Shown: one piece after another, positions 51,415 to 61,782 of the stretch | Numbering within the stretch: the first letter of the stretch is position 1 | Layout: the number at the start of each line of letters is the position of its first letter | Program-made: the position numbers and the translations under genes | Notes under the pieces: generated by a model | What the model saw: only the letters and a program-made list of their open reading frames with translations | Told to the model about the DNA's origin: nothing | Database searches by the model: none | From: Pyrocephalus nanus | Taxonomy: Eukaryota; Chordata; Aves; Passeriformes; Tyrannidae | Length of the DNA: 64,000 bases | Assembly: GCA_038380795.1 (NCBI GenBank) | Contig: CM076271.1 | Span: 21,405,001 to 21,469,000, forward strand | Direction of reading: 5' to 3'

Positions 51415-51700
51415 ACCGGAAACTCTCGAGCCACACTAAAGATGGCGATGCCCTCACCGGAAGTCGTCACAGCCCACACTGAAGATGGCGACGCCCTCAC
51501 CGTAAGATCCTCAAAGCCCACACTCAAGATGGCGACGCTCACAACAGGGCGAATCGGCCAGAAAGCGTGTGTGACACCCGACCGGAATATTTGCATTGCT
51601 GGAAAAAAAGCACTGCCCCCCTGACCGGAATGCCGTACAAAAGATGGTGCCGCCTGTGCCCGAAAATACAGCGGGCCACAAAAAAGATGGCGACGCCATG
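51415..51700 (+). repeat. Diverged, irregular units of the ETS/YY1 array
   Basis: AAGATGG occurs near 51,438, 51,481, 51,525, 51,641 and 51,684 with ACCGGAA cores between them (ACCGGAAACT, ACCGGAAGTCG, ACCGGAATAT, ACCGGAATGC). Spacings are irregular and the linker sequences differ from the ordered array (for example AGCCCACACT instead of AGCCTACAA). These look like older or seed copies from which the regular array grew. Confidence 0.7.
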
Positions 51701-51701
51701 A

Positions 51702-52237
51702 CCGGAAGTCCTCCAGCCTACAAGCAAGATGGCGGCGCCCTACCGGAAGTCCTCCAGCCTACAACCAAGATGGCGCCGCCCTACCGGAAGTCCTCCAGCC
51801 TACAAATAAGATGGCGACCCTCTACCGGAAGTCCTCCAGCCTACAACCAAGATGGCGACGCCCTAACCGGAAGTCCTCCAGCCTACAACCAAGATGGCGA
51901 CGCCCTGACCGGAAGTCCTCCAGCCTACAAGCAAGATGGCGCCGCCCTACTGGAAGTCCTCCAGCCTACAAATAAGATGGCGGCGCCCTGACCGGAAGTC
52001 CTCCAGCCTACAAGCAAGATGGCGACGCCCTACCGGAAGTCCTCCAGCCTACAAATAAGATGGCGACGCTCTACCGGAAGTCTTCCAGCCTACAACCAAG
52101 ATGGCGCTGCCCTACAGGAAGTCCTCCAGCCTACAAGCAAGATGGCGGCGCCCTACCGGAAGTCCTCCAGCCTACAACCAAGATGGCGACGCCCTACCGG
52201 AAGTCCTCCAGCCTACAAGCAAGATGGCGCCGCTCCA
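51702..52237 (+). repeat. 41/42-bp tandem array, 13 units, each with an ETS site and a YY1/TISU element
   Basis: Units begin at 51,702, 51,743, 51,784, 51,825, 51,867, 51,909, 51,950, 51,992, 52,033, 52,074, 52,115, 52,156 and 52,197. Each has CCGGAAGTCCTCCAGCCTAC, then AA plus a variable dinucleotide (GC, CC or AT), then AAGATGGCG, a variable base and CGCCCTA. Eleven units keep CCGGAAGT; units 7 and 11 have CTGGAAGT and CAGGAAGT. All thirteen keep AAGATGGCG. CCGGAAGT is the ETS/GABP consensus. CAAGATGGCGGC, exact in units 1 and 11, fits both the YY1 consensus and the TISU element (SAASATGGCGGC), a combined transcription and translation start element. The period is close to four helical turns, so sites would lie on one face. 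Binding is inferred. Confidence 0.96.
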
Positions 52238-52408
52238 CCGGCACGCCGTTCCCCCCCCCCCCCCCCGCCGGGGCCGCCGGGGCCGGAGCTGCCGCCGCAG
52301 CCGCCACGCCCCCCTGGCCCGCCCCACCCCGCTCCCCTGGCCCGCCCCGCCCCAACCCCCTGCCCAGCCCCCCTGTTCCCTCCCCGTCCCCGCCCAGCTT
52401 GGTGCTCT

Positions 52409-52473
52409 GATGGGGCTGGGCTGCGCCGCCGGAATCCTCCTTCCTTCTCCAGGAAGCTGCACGTGGCTCAGCC
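52409..52473 (+). promoter_or_regulatory. 65-bp duplicated block, copy A, with CACGTG E-box
   Basis: Runs from GATGGGGCTGGG to GTGGCTCAGCC and contains CTGCGCCGCCGGAA, a pyrimidine tract, GGAAGCTG and CACGTG at 52,460-52,465. It matches copy B at 52,748-52,812 closely, offset 339 bp. CACGTG is the site for USF, MYC/MAX and CLOCK-type bHLH proteins; use here is inferred. It lies directly before the splice donor at 52,510. Confidence 0.75.
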
Positions 52474-52570
52474 ACGAGGACGACCGAGCGAGCGGCCGTT
52501 TCATTTCGGTGAGTGCGGAGGACTCCGCTTGGCTCTCTTCCATATCCGATCCCGCTCCGCTGCCGCTTCT

Positions 52571-52719
52571 TCGTCCCGTCCCGTCCCGTCCCGCTTCCGC
52601 TCCGTCCCCCCCCAGCGTCCCGGTCCGCTCCGCTCCTTCCCCTCCCTGTGCCGCTGCCGTGCCACCCCGTCCCGTCCCATCCCGTCCCGTCTCGTCTCGT
52701 CTCGTCTCGTCCCGTCCCC
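52571..52719 (+). repeat. CGTCC/CGTCT pentameric repeats
   Basis: Two runs, about 52,571-52,593 and 52,666-52,719, of TCCCG or CGTCC units, the second including four CGTCT variants in a row. They lie between the two E-box blocks. They are simple sequence and make the frames here meaningless. Confidence 0.85.
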
Positions 52720-52747
52720 ACACCCCTTGGTCTTGCGGTGCCGGGGC

Positions 52748-52812
52748 GATGGGCCGGGGCTGCGCCGCCGGAAGCCTCCCTCCTTTCCCGGAAGCTGCAC
52801 GTGGCTTAAGCC
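52748..52812 (+). promoter_or_regulatory. 65-bp duplicated block, copy B, with CACGTG E-box
   Basis: Same order of elements as copy A: GATGGGCCGGGG, CTGCGCCGCCGGAA, pyrimidines, CGGAAGCTG and CACGTG at 52,798-52,803, ending GGCTTAAGCC. Here the upstream GCCGGAAGC and CCCGGAAGC also form ETS-like cores. The copy is not followed by an equally good donor. Confidence 0.75.
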
Positions 52813-53000
52813 TTTTTGTCTCTGCCGCGGCCAGCGGAGACACGGCCATAGCGCCGATCCGCGCTCGGGGAGCACTGGAGGGGCTGGTGGGGAGCGGCGG
52901 CCCGGCTGCAGTGCCGCTCCCGGCCGTGTCCGCCAGGCGGCGCCTGCGAGGCAGGGGGCAGCTCATCTCGGCACTGCTTCTGGTCCGGACAGGGCTCGGG

Positions 53001-56000
53001 ACACCTCGCAGCTCTGCTTTGGGCTTGGGGGGTTATTTCTCTTGGCTTTTAAGGCAGAGGGTTGTTTGGCACGTCACTCTTGCTGCTTGCAATTCTTTCT
53101 TTTTCTGGTAGTGAATACATTTGAGAAGCCGTGGGGTTCTAGGATTCAGTTGTTCTAAATAAGGTGATTGTCTTAGTGAGCAATTGGAGTCGTTCTCCAG
53201 TGCGGAGTGCAGAAGGATTTTTCTGTCAGCTAATTGTTTCCTAATTTCTTTTCAAGCTCTCCTACGAACCTTGCACCAGTGGGCTTAGCCGCACTTGCCG
53301 TGGGGGCTGAAGTGAGAAGCAGCTGGAGGTGTTTGCTCTCTGCTCGGTCCCCACCTTGCCCTCAGTTCCCTGGCCCTGCAGGTAATCACAGCTCACCTTG
53401 GCTTTTCCAGGGCCCTTGCTGAAGGGTTTCCAAGTGTGGCCCTGAGAATTTCTGCAGGTGGAATGGATGGCTGTTTCAGAGCACTTGTCACTGGGCCACC
53501 TGTGTTTTAACACTTGCCAAGGCAGGAGAATTGCAGCAGGAGAAGGGTAATTATTCTTCTGAAGTTGTAAGCGAGTGTAGGAGAAATGCTAGGAAGGCAC
53601 CTGGATATGTATTTAGGTACCTGAGTAGCTTTGGCTGGTAGAAACACTCCATGGATGAGACAGAAAGGGCTGGTGCTGGAGCATGTTTAAGAAGCCAGCA
53701 TAGGGAGCTTCAGTCTTCTAAAATTAGACAAAGCAGTGAAGGATGATGATGGAGTAGAACAAGTTGGTGTTTTCAGCTTTGGGACTTGACTTGCTCATGG
53801 GAACAATCTGAATAAGGGATGTTCTTGCTGAGAATTCCCCCTGGTAGATCTTCCCCATCTAGGGTTGTATCATGGACAGTGTTTCCAATAGGCTGGAGAT
53901 AAAGTTGTGAATCTTAGATTTGCAATGCTTTGGAGCTTGGATGTTTTGTGAAGTAGGAGAAATTGTGACTTTGGAAAGTGACTGAGCTAGGCTCTATACA
54001 TATAGCTCAAATCTTAGGTTAAGAACACCCAAAAATGAAAAAAAGAGCAAAGGGCTTAGATTTGCACAGAAAGGAAAGCAAAGCTGAAATGTGCTGCAGA
54101 GCTGTCCAGAGGCTGGGCAAGGAATTTCTGTGGCTTTGGGGTTTGAAATAGGAAGTAATGGGAGTGGCAGAGAATAATTGTCTTTTGTTATTGCTTTGGA
54201 AGCATTCACAGCTACACCGTCTGCTCCAAGGCCTGATGATGGTGGCTGATGCAATCCTAAATAAAAGCACATAGAATGAAGCTAAATCTGAGCAGTTTCA
54301 TTTAATCCAGTCCCAGTGGGGAGAAAATGAAAGAGGAGGGAAACTTGGGGAGTTTGGTAATTTTAATCTGAGCACTGCTGATTCTTGTGCTGGAGAGAGT
54401 TTAGTGACACATGAGGTCCTTGAGAGAATTCTTGGCTTATTGGTTCAATGAGAGGCCTCGAGCAGCTGTTAAAAAATGTTTTCTCTTCAGTTCAGTTTCA
54501 GAGTTCTGTGATCCCGGCCTCATCTCGTCCACCTCACTTGGACTCCCCGGAGGAAAAGGTAGAAGAGAGTTACAGTAAGAATAAAAAATGCAGTCACCTG
54601 GGATTTCAAGGTTTTGCACATGTGCTTTTTTTTCTTGCTAAGGGGAAACCACTTCTTTATCTTAGATTGATATCATGAGGAATATTTACTGACACTGGTA
54701 GGATTGAAAGCTTTCCATAGATCCCATTACCGGGCCAGAGTAGAATTGGGCATTTTGCAATTCCTTGAAAAATATGTCACAACACAGTTCAGGCTTTGTG
54801 TTTTGCTTCAGGGAATTTTTTCCTGATTCGTGCCTTGTATTTTTTTTAATTTTTTTTTTTTTTTTTTTTTAATATTCAGTACTTTTCATCTTCTTCACTT
54901 TTCTCTTGAAATTGTACATCTACTCATCTTTTCACTTGTGAGGTCTCCCACAACATTCTCACAAGTGTCTTGGAAATCTGTTGCAGAATTTGTGCAAACC
55001 CGGCCAGACTCTCCACTCACAGAGCGTGGTTTTCAGCCATCTGCTCATTATTAATCTTACCTGAAAAAGCACAGGAAACAACATTCCTGCTTACATAGGG
55101 AGGTGATCGTGATAGCTACTCAGAGGGACCTATATATGTATGCAAATTACACAGCTGCTTGAATTCCTATGCCTTTCAGGATGGAAACACTATATTAGTT
55201 AGCACATCCTTTGTCAGTATTGCCATGGTTTATTCTGTCAGTTATTTTTGGAAAATAAGATTCCTTTTTCACATAAATCCAAGTCAAAAAGTTCCGTCAG
55301 TGTTTCTGGCTTTGCTCTCAACCACGAAGAAAATTGAAAATTACAGTTTAAATTTGTGCCTTCTATGGTATCACTGTTCACTATAACAGAACACACATTA
55401 CATTAACCTAGAAATTATCTGTAAGTGTATTGTTGCATTTGTGCATTTATAACCAAAAATACTCCTGGTACAAAACAGTAAGGAGGCTGTTTCAAGCACA
55501 GAGGAGGTTGGTTTTACAATTTTAAGCTATGTTCCTGCCCAGGGTCTGTTTATTGAGATTTAAATTCACATTTACTGGAAAAATCCAGGTGGAGCGGACA
55601 GGAATCCATATTCCAGCACAGTTCATAAGAAAGCTGCAATTCTCTTACTCAAATACTCCCCAGAGGAGGGGGTAATTAAATGACTGTACATCACACAGCT
55701 CTTTGTCTTCTCAGAGAACACTGTATCATGTTTGAGTCCAGAAGTAGCCACAGAGCTTTTTGCTCTTGCCCAATTAGCCATGCTAACCATCAACCTCAGA
55801 AAACAAAAGAAAATACAGAGCAAGACAGACCAGCAGACAGATTTTTACCACAATCACAAGCACAGGGAACTTCAATCACTTACCAGCTACTTTTATTACT
55901 AGTGTAAATCACAGACACAATAGAACAAGATGAGGCATGTAAAAATAGCTGTATATATATGCAATGTGACAACAAAGCCTTATGACAAAAAAAAGCCTTT

Positions 56001-56025
56001 TTTTCAACAGTCATATTAAAATTAC
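53001..56025. other. Stretch downstream of the lipase exons; expected last exons not found
   Basis: Composition returns to AT-rich. A thymine run lies near 54,841-54,871. In this family one or two more exons should follow the exon ending at 56,026 on the minus strand, encoding the rest of the PLAT domain with a VKFIW-type strand and the C-terminal cysteine. Reading the minus strand here I found no such motif and no suitable acceptor-exon pair. They may be lost, very diverged, or beyond a rearrangement point. Confidence 0.45.
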
Positions 56026-56137
56026 TTGTCAATTGTATATTTTTTCCTGATCCCATTAGTTCCAGTCAAGGCGACATCTATATTTCCCTTTGTGATTTCT
56101 GTTGCACATACTTTGACATGTATCTCTTTTCTCCAGC
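56026..56137 (-). CDS. Lipase exon opening the PLAT (C2-like) domain
   Basis: Acceptor TTGCTTTCAAAG, donor GTAATT. Completes the arginine and encodes WRKEIHVKVCATEITKGNID, VALTGTNGIRKKYTID, matching the WRYKVSVTLSG region where the colipase-binding PLAT domain begins. The exon ends in phase 2, so at least one further exon is required; the in-frame read-through after the donor stops at once. It is 112 bp. Confidence 0.88.
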
Positions 56138-56259
56138 CTTTGAAAGCAAAATCAAATGGATCATAGTTGTAAGGAAATTTCTTTCTTAATGACAAAATTT
56201 CTTGCACGTTTCAGTGTCTTTCAGAGAAAGGAAAGGATTGCACAAATGTGCCTATAAGC

Positions 56260-56267
56260 AAAAAAAA

Positions 56268-56301
<34 letters not shown>
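56260..56301. repeat. Adjacent A and T runs (fold-back)
   Basis: Eleven A, then GG, then 29 T. On a single strand the runs can pair. It lies in the intron just upstream of the PLAT exon on the minus strand. Confidence 0.85.
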
Positions 56302-56304
<3 letters not shown>

Positions 56305-57520
56305 GAAAATGTTCCATGTGATTCTGGTAGTTTTAATTTTTTTGACAGTGGTTTAAAATCACTGGTCTAGTCTTTGCCATCCTCCTGAATGTGCTGAGTA
56401 TTTAATCTGTCATGGTCAATGCTGTACTTTTCTCTTCCAATTGGCCTCGCTGTTAATTTTTTAATTTCTTACATTTATGAGCAATTTGAGGGGTTGCATC
56501 AGTAGCATGCTAACTCTCAGCTATGCAGTGAGGCCAACTGGTCTGCTGTGTTAAAGACATAATAAACAAAACGTTCTGTTTTCCTAGGATGATTCTGAGT
56601 GTTTAGGGGTTTTCTTATACCTGTCACATCCCAAAACCTTTCAGGAGATCGTATCATCACCCATGTCTGTCTAAGACAGAAGAAGGGCCTTCGATGCAAT
56701 AGCACATATTGATTTCAAGCAACCTGGGTTAGAAAGTTTTTTTAGACTGGCTTTAATTCAGACTAATCAAAGAAGAATCTCTTCACCCAATCATAAGGTT
56801 AGATTTGTCTTTCAGGCTATAATTACTATAAACTCAACAGCTTGCAAATGTTGAAATCACTGTATTCATTCAGACTGGAGAAATAACATGCTTCTCTATA
56901 GTCCAACTTTTTTACTTTTTGCTCTTAGGAAGGTATAAGATTTTTTCTGTTCTTATTTTTGCTTTTATATTTTAGTGTCTAGTGAATAAAAACCTCAAAG
57001 ACCCTCTCTCATTTATTGCCCTTGAACCTGATCACCTGCGATGAATTACAATTTATTTATTAATTTTCTTATTTCCCAGTTCTGTGTTTGCTTCTACATT
57101 AATCCCAATTAAACCTGTACTTCTTATTACTCCCTGACATTTCGACCTGATGAGCTTCATGAAACTATTTTGAAATTTTAATAAATTTTTGTCAATAAAA
57201 GAATTGTAACAGTTTCCTATTTGAAATTATGCACTTCCAGCATAGCATCCCTCCCACCTTTAGCTGTACCGAATTTCTAAGCTATGATGTAATAACCAAG
57301 TTTAACTGAAAGGTGAGCATCATTTGATATATTTCCACAATTATCTCAGCTTTCCCAAATAATGCTGGTACTGCATGTTCCTAACATACCTGAAATTCTA
57401 GATGTGTTAGTTAGTGAGTGCCACTCATTAACTCCAGCAGCTCTCTGCAGATGTGTAAGGTTCTTTTTCACACATAATTAATTGCCACTTTAGAATACAC
57501 CACCCAAAACGAGCACTTAC

Positions 57521-57650
57521 GAGCATAAGGAGAGGAGGCCCCGGTGTTTAAATAAACTTTTTGTTGTTCTTTTTCAGTTTTATATAAAAACTTATCAGCA
57601 TAATGACCCATCAGTGGGCATCCTTCCTTTGGACATGGGAAGCAGTATCC
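57521..57650 (-). CDS. Lipase exon with the CFPCPKEGC motif
   Basis: Acceptor TTCCCTTCAG, donor GTAAGT. Encodes [20 protein letters not shown] and then a [11 protein letters not shown] linker and [12 protein letters not shown], ending in a split arginine. The paired cysteines and MGHYAD are family hallmarks at the end of the catalytic domain. It is 130 bp. Confidence 0.93.
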
Positions 57651-59174
57651 CTGAAGGGAAAATAACAGTGTGCATTACAAGACATTTTCTGTTTTAATCT
57701 CACTTCTTAAAGCTTAAGAAATTAGCATATTTCAGCTTTTTCCCAGCCTTTTTCTGGAAAAGGTACTTGCTTCTCAGTTCAGATCATATATTCAATATTT
57801 ATTGGTTTGGTGGAAAAAGAAGCTGAGATGGTCAGCCAGGTAATTTTATCTGGTTGGAAATCAGAGAGGCTGAAAATCTGGCCTAATTCCTTGTGGTTTT
57901 GCAGGGACCATAAGTAAATACCTTAACGCACGTTGTGCCTTACTACCGGAGCTGTAAAATACAGATTATCTTTCACAGGGTCCATTGAAAGGTTTTCTGC
58001 TAGTGAAAGGATGGTTAACCATATTTCAAAGGAGGTCAGGATGGATATCTCACTCTTACAGTAAAAACATTTAAGTTCAGGAATACTGAACTTAGATTCT
58101 CACTTTGGAATTTGTTCTGTCTTCTCTACAGCCTTTATTCCCATGCAGAGCCTCAGTGAAATTAATCTATTACAAAGATCAGACAATCAGATCAAGAGTT
58201 TGACATCCATTAAAAAAAAAAAAAAAAAAAAAGAAGAAAGAAAAAACCATGAAAGCAGATTATTGCAGTTGGGAAAAATAGCATTTTTATATTTACATTG
58301 TTTAGTTTTGATATATGGGAGGTTCTGTTGGAACTGGTATTTGTGAATCTTTGGCTATTTGTGCATTTGATGACTAAAAAGCTAAATGATCATCATCACT
58401 TCTCTATTATGAAATGGAAAAAACCCATTTCCCTAACATTACTAAATTGCACAGGGTTGAGGTTTTCAAGTCCTGAATTACATCAAACTTTCAAGTTACA
58501 TGGCAACATTGATATAAACGTTAACAACATTTTTTGCCTTATTGTAATCCGTCCTTTGGGAGTAGATGGAAATAAATCAGACACGTCTTCCTTCTTGGCC
58601 AGTGCTCAGTTGCATTGCCAGAAGCGGTTCAATAAAGCCCAATTACATCAGATATGAAACACCAGGACATTATGCTGCCTTCTTTCTTGCACTGCCTGAG
58701 AGCTGTGTAAGCAGTGCTGTGCTGGATAAATATCCCCCCTGCCCTACATATTGTGGATGCTTATTTTTTATACAGTTAAGCTTTTCTGAAATCCAGGGGC
58801 TGTCCTTTTCATGATGGGCTCCGTCAGGTTTAGATGGACTTCCTTGAGCCAGAGGGACCTTTACTGCTGATCTACCCAAAAGGTGAGCCCAGCCACTTTT
58901 TCCCATTACCCTCTTACTCACCTCTTCATCTCACCCTTTGTAATGGTTTTAGGTATTTATATTTCATGTCCTTTTTTATTCTAGATATTTTTTTTAAAGT
59001 TTGCTGCTTTTAAATTTGCCTAGTTTTGAGTGTGGTCTGAATGAAGGTGGTCAGGAATTCTGCACAGCCACCCCCTGTATCCCATGATCCTGAATGTAGA
59101 AGTTGTTCCAGAAATTACTAAGAGAAGAAAGGTAGGGCTATAACTCCTCGGATAAATATAAACCTGATACTTAC
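57651..59174. other. Lipase intron, nothing else seen
   Basis: A run of about 20 adenines lies near 58,212-58,231. No additional exon was recognised between the CFPC exon and the histidine exon. Confidence 0.7.
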
Positions 59175-59290
59175 CAATAAAAAATCTCGGTATGTTTTAC
59201 ACTGATACCCGACAAATCCATCTGGAGTGATAATACTCTCAGCATAATACCGTAGACTTCTTTTATGCCCACATCCAATAGCTCTATATG
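59175..59290 (-). CDS. Lipase exon with the catalytic histidine
   Basis: Acceptor TTTTTTTCCCCAG, donor GTAAGT. Encodes AYRAIGCGHKRSLRYYAESI and then TPDGFVGYQCKTYRDFLL. CGH corresponds to the CNH of other members, so the triad histidine and the lid-closing cysteine are kept. It is 116 bp, phase 1 to phase 0. Confidence 0.93.
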
Positions 59291-61569
59291 CTGGGGAAAA
59301 AAACCCCAAACAACACGTGAAAAACAATTAAAGCTATTCACTAACATAAAGTCCATGCCAAAGCAACATTTGTTCGTTACTTTTTCTCAAAAACATTTGC
59401 ACAAATAGTGACATCTCAGGTTAAAAAAAAAAAAAAAAAAAGGGTAAGTAAAGGACATGCAAAGGGCAAATCATTTGGTTTTAGAGTAAAAAAGTGTATT
59501 TATGCTTTTTTCAGTAGGGAAGAGGTAGATTCTACCAGAGGTGGAGATGCACCAAGCTGGACCTCGTGCAGCCTCCTGTCCTGTATGTGGACTCAACTAC
59601 TTTTACTTTAGCATTAGCAACAAGGAGGATTTAGGAGAATTTCCTTTTGATACTTCAAAGACTGAAAGAATTAATAGCTTGGGTTTTGTTAGGCAAACAG
59701 TAGTTACTATGAAGTAGTTTTCATTTGCTTACAGTTATTACTACGTGCTATTTTGTAAACCCACATTTTCCACTAATTTCTAGAGTTAAAGGTAATTGTA
59801 GTAATTATTTTAAATTTAGTAGTTTTCAGTGTTTTTAACATCTAGAAAATCTGTAGTAATTTAACAGAGATTCTGTGAAATTCTCTGAAAAGCCAAATGT
59901 ATGGCAGTGTGTTCTTGATTTTGTCAGAACTATTTTAAACAATCACATTTTCCCATCAGAGTGAAATTTATAAGCAGGCAGTAAGAAAAGAAGAAAATGC
60001 TGTTTGGGTTATATTTACAGGTCCCTTATGAAAAGTGTCATCTTCCTTGACTCTGAAGTCTCTCCTTCATCAAAACACAATATACTAAAGTTGGGTTGGT
60101 TGTATAAAAGTAGGCCCTATTCTCCTTCAGTATGTTGGGGGGGGGGCTCACCTATTCACAGGGTGGCACTGAAGTAATTGCAAGCTGGCATAGTTTACAG
60201 TGAAATCAGAACTACCCCTACTATCAATATTTTATCAATATTTATGCATCCTAAAGTTATACCAGTTGGTGCTGACCAATTGACACATTGTTCTTTGCAT
60301 AAGGAAAGAAAAAAAAAACCCCACACCAAACCTCCTCTGAAAAGTACTTGTATGTTTTTCTTGATAATAATCTGCATTGTCAAGGCTGCCTGAGTATGTT
60401 TTCTTCATAGCTCCTTCTTTAATTCATAAGGGTTTATGCTTTTAACTTTAAAACCCTCAGCTCTTACAGTTGGCTTAATTTGTGTTAGTGCCAAATTCAC
60501 TTAATAAAAACTGCATGAAAAACTGTAGAAAAAAAAATTAGTAAATATTATTTCTAAAGCACTTCATACATAAAAGCACTACATAAACGTTAATATTACC
60601 AAACAGAACAGAGATAGACAATGCAAGGTTTAACCAAGAGGAAGAAGTTAAGGCTGTCCTATTTTTATGATCTGCATGAACAACCAATTCTATCTGCTCT
60701 AGTTCAGTAGAGCTGTTTCTCCTTCATGACAAGACATTGCAAACAGTCTTATGAAATGTATCTTGAAAATATTTATTTGTACTGAAAACTCAGACATTTT
60801 TATGCAGTTCAATTGGAAAGTGTTTTGGTTCCAAATGACTGTGCACAGACAGCTGTCAATTCTTTTTGTTACTAAGTTCTCAATCAGTTCTAAGACAGAG
60901 CATTTTTGAAAGCCAATTATTTAACTAGTGGTAGGGATTTCAAAACATTTAGCTGTGAGGAACAGATGTTCTCATCTCTGTAGGTTAGGATCAGAAGACA
61001 GGATTTTGTGGAACTGTTGTACTGGATCCCAGGGTAATTCTGATTAGCCACCCAGCTTTCTTTGAAGAGCATGAATTACTAATGGAAGAGGCGTTTTATC
61101 ATCTTTTATATTTCTAACCTTGGGCAGTTCCCTTTGAAGATACTAAAGCTTAATGGTATGGATGAGTCCCAGTAACACTGGGAGTGATGTCTTTCAAGGG
61201 AGAAGGGAAGCTCAGATTTTAAAATACTAATTTTTGGATTAACCTTAAATGAAATTTTACCAGTCCTTCATGTGTGGAATTCCCACTGAGGTCAGTCTGT
61301 CAGCACAATGGCAGGCTCTTATAAAGCTTGTGATGAACAATTTTTCATTCTTTAACTGAAGTTTCCATCTGGAATTTGCCTTGGTTAGTATAAAAGAAAA
61401 TTTGAGGGTGTTTCAGAGTTTCAAAAATGTTCCATTTTTGAGCACTGTCTCCTACCCCCAAATCTGAGCTACATAAATAACATATACATTCAAAAAGGTT
61501 TACTTTATCCTAGTCTTTATTTCTAACTGTATCTTCCAATGAGATATTACTTCTTTAAAATACATTTAC
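59291..61569. other. Lipase intron, nothing else seen
   Basis: AT-rich with an A run near 59,421-59,441 and a G run near 60,137-60,146. No exon or repeat family recognised. Confidence 0.7.
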
Positions 61570-61692
61570 CTCTCATAAGGTCATTGACATTCCGAGTTGC
61601 AGGAGGTACATGAAGCTGGTAGCATCCTGGCATCTTCTTCCCACCATTTGGGTAAAAATCCAGGTGGCCACAAGTCTGAAGAATCCCTGGAG
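61570..61692 (-). CDS. Lipase exon with CGHLDFYPNGG and the start of the lid
   Basis: Acceptor GCATTTCAG, donor GTAAAT. Encodes APGILQTCGHLDFYPNGGKK, MPGC and then the lid stretch YQLHVPPATRNVNDLMR. The lid sequence is quite different from mammalian pancreatic lipase while its length is conserved, so substrate choice may differ. It is separated from the previous exon by a 90-bp intron. It is 123 bp. Confidence 0.93.
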
Positions 61693-61782
61693 CTGAAATG
61701 CATGATGAGTCCAGGCCCGGTCACTCTCAGGTACACTGTGGCCAACCTATGTGTCCATGTCAACCTTTAGGTGAAAACTTAC

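Larger units (their letters stand above)
51000..53000 (+). promoter_or_regulatory. CpG island 2 with repeated promoter elements
   Basis: A 2-kb CpG-dense island that includes diverged YY1/ETS units (51,415-51,700), the ordered 13-copy array (51,702-52,237), a 17-base C run near 52,250, two 65-bp blocks each with a CACGTG E-box, and pentameric CGTCC repeats. A strong splice donor, TTTCG followed by GTGAGTGCGG, sits at 52,509/52,510, about 270 bp after the array, as expected for a first exon read to the right. No downstream coding exon on the plus strand was found, so the transcript may be non-coding. Plus orientation is inference from the donor and from the motif strand. Confidence 0.65.

Noticed and set aside
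52019..53158. Long plus-strand open frame (379 codons) and overlapping frames
   Set aside because: Driven by the 41/42-bp array and C-rich simple sequence; the frame shifts through all three phases of the repeat and resembles no protein.
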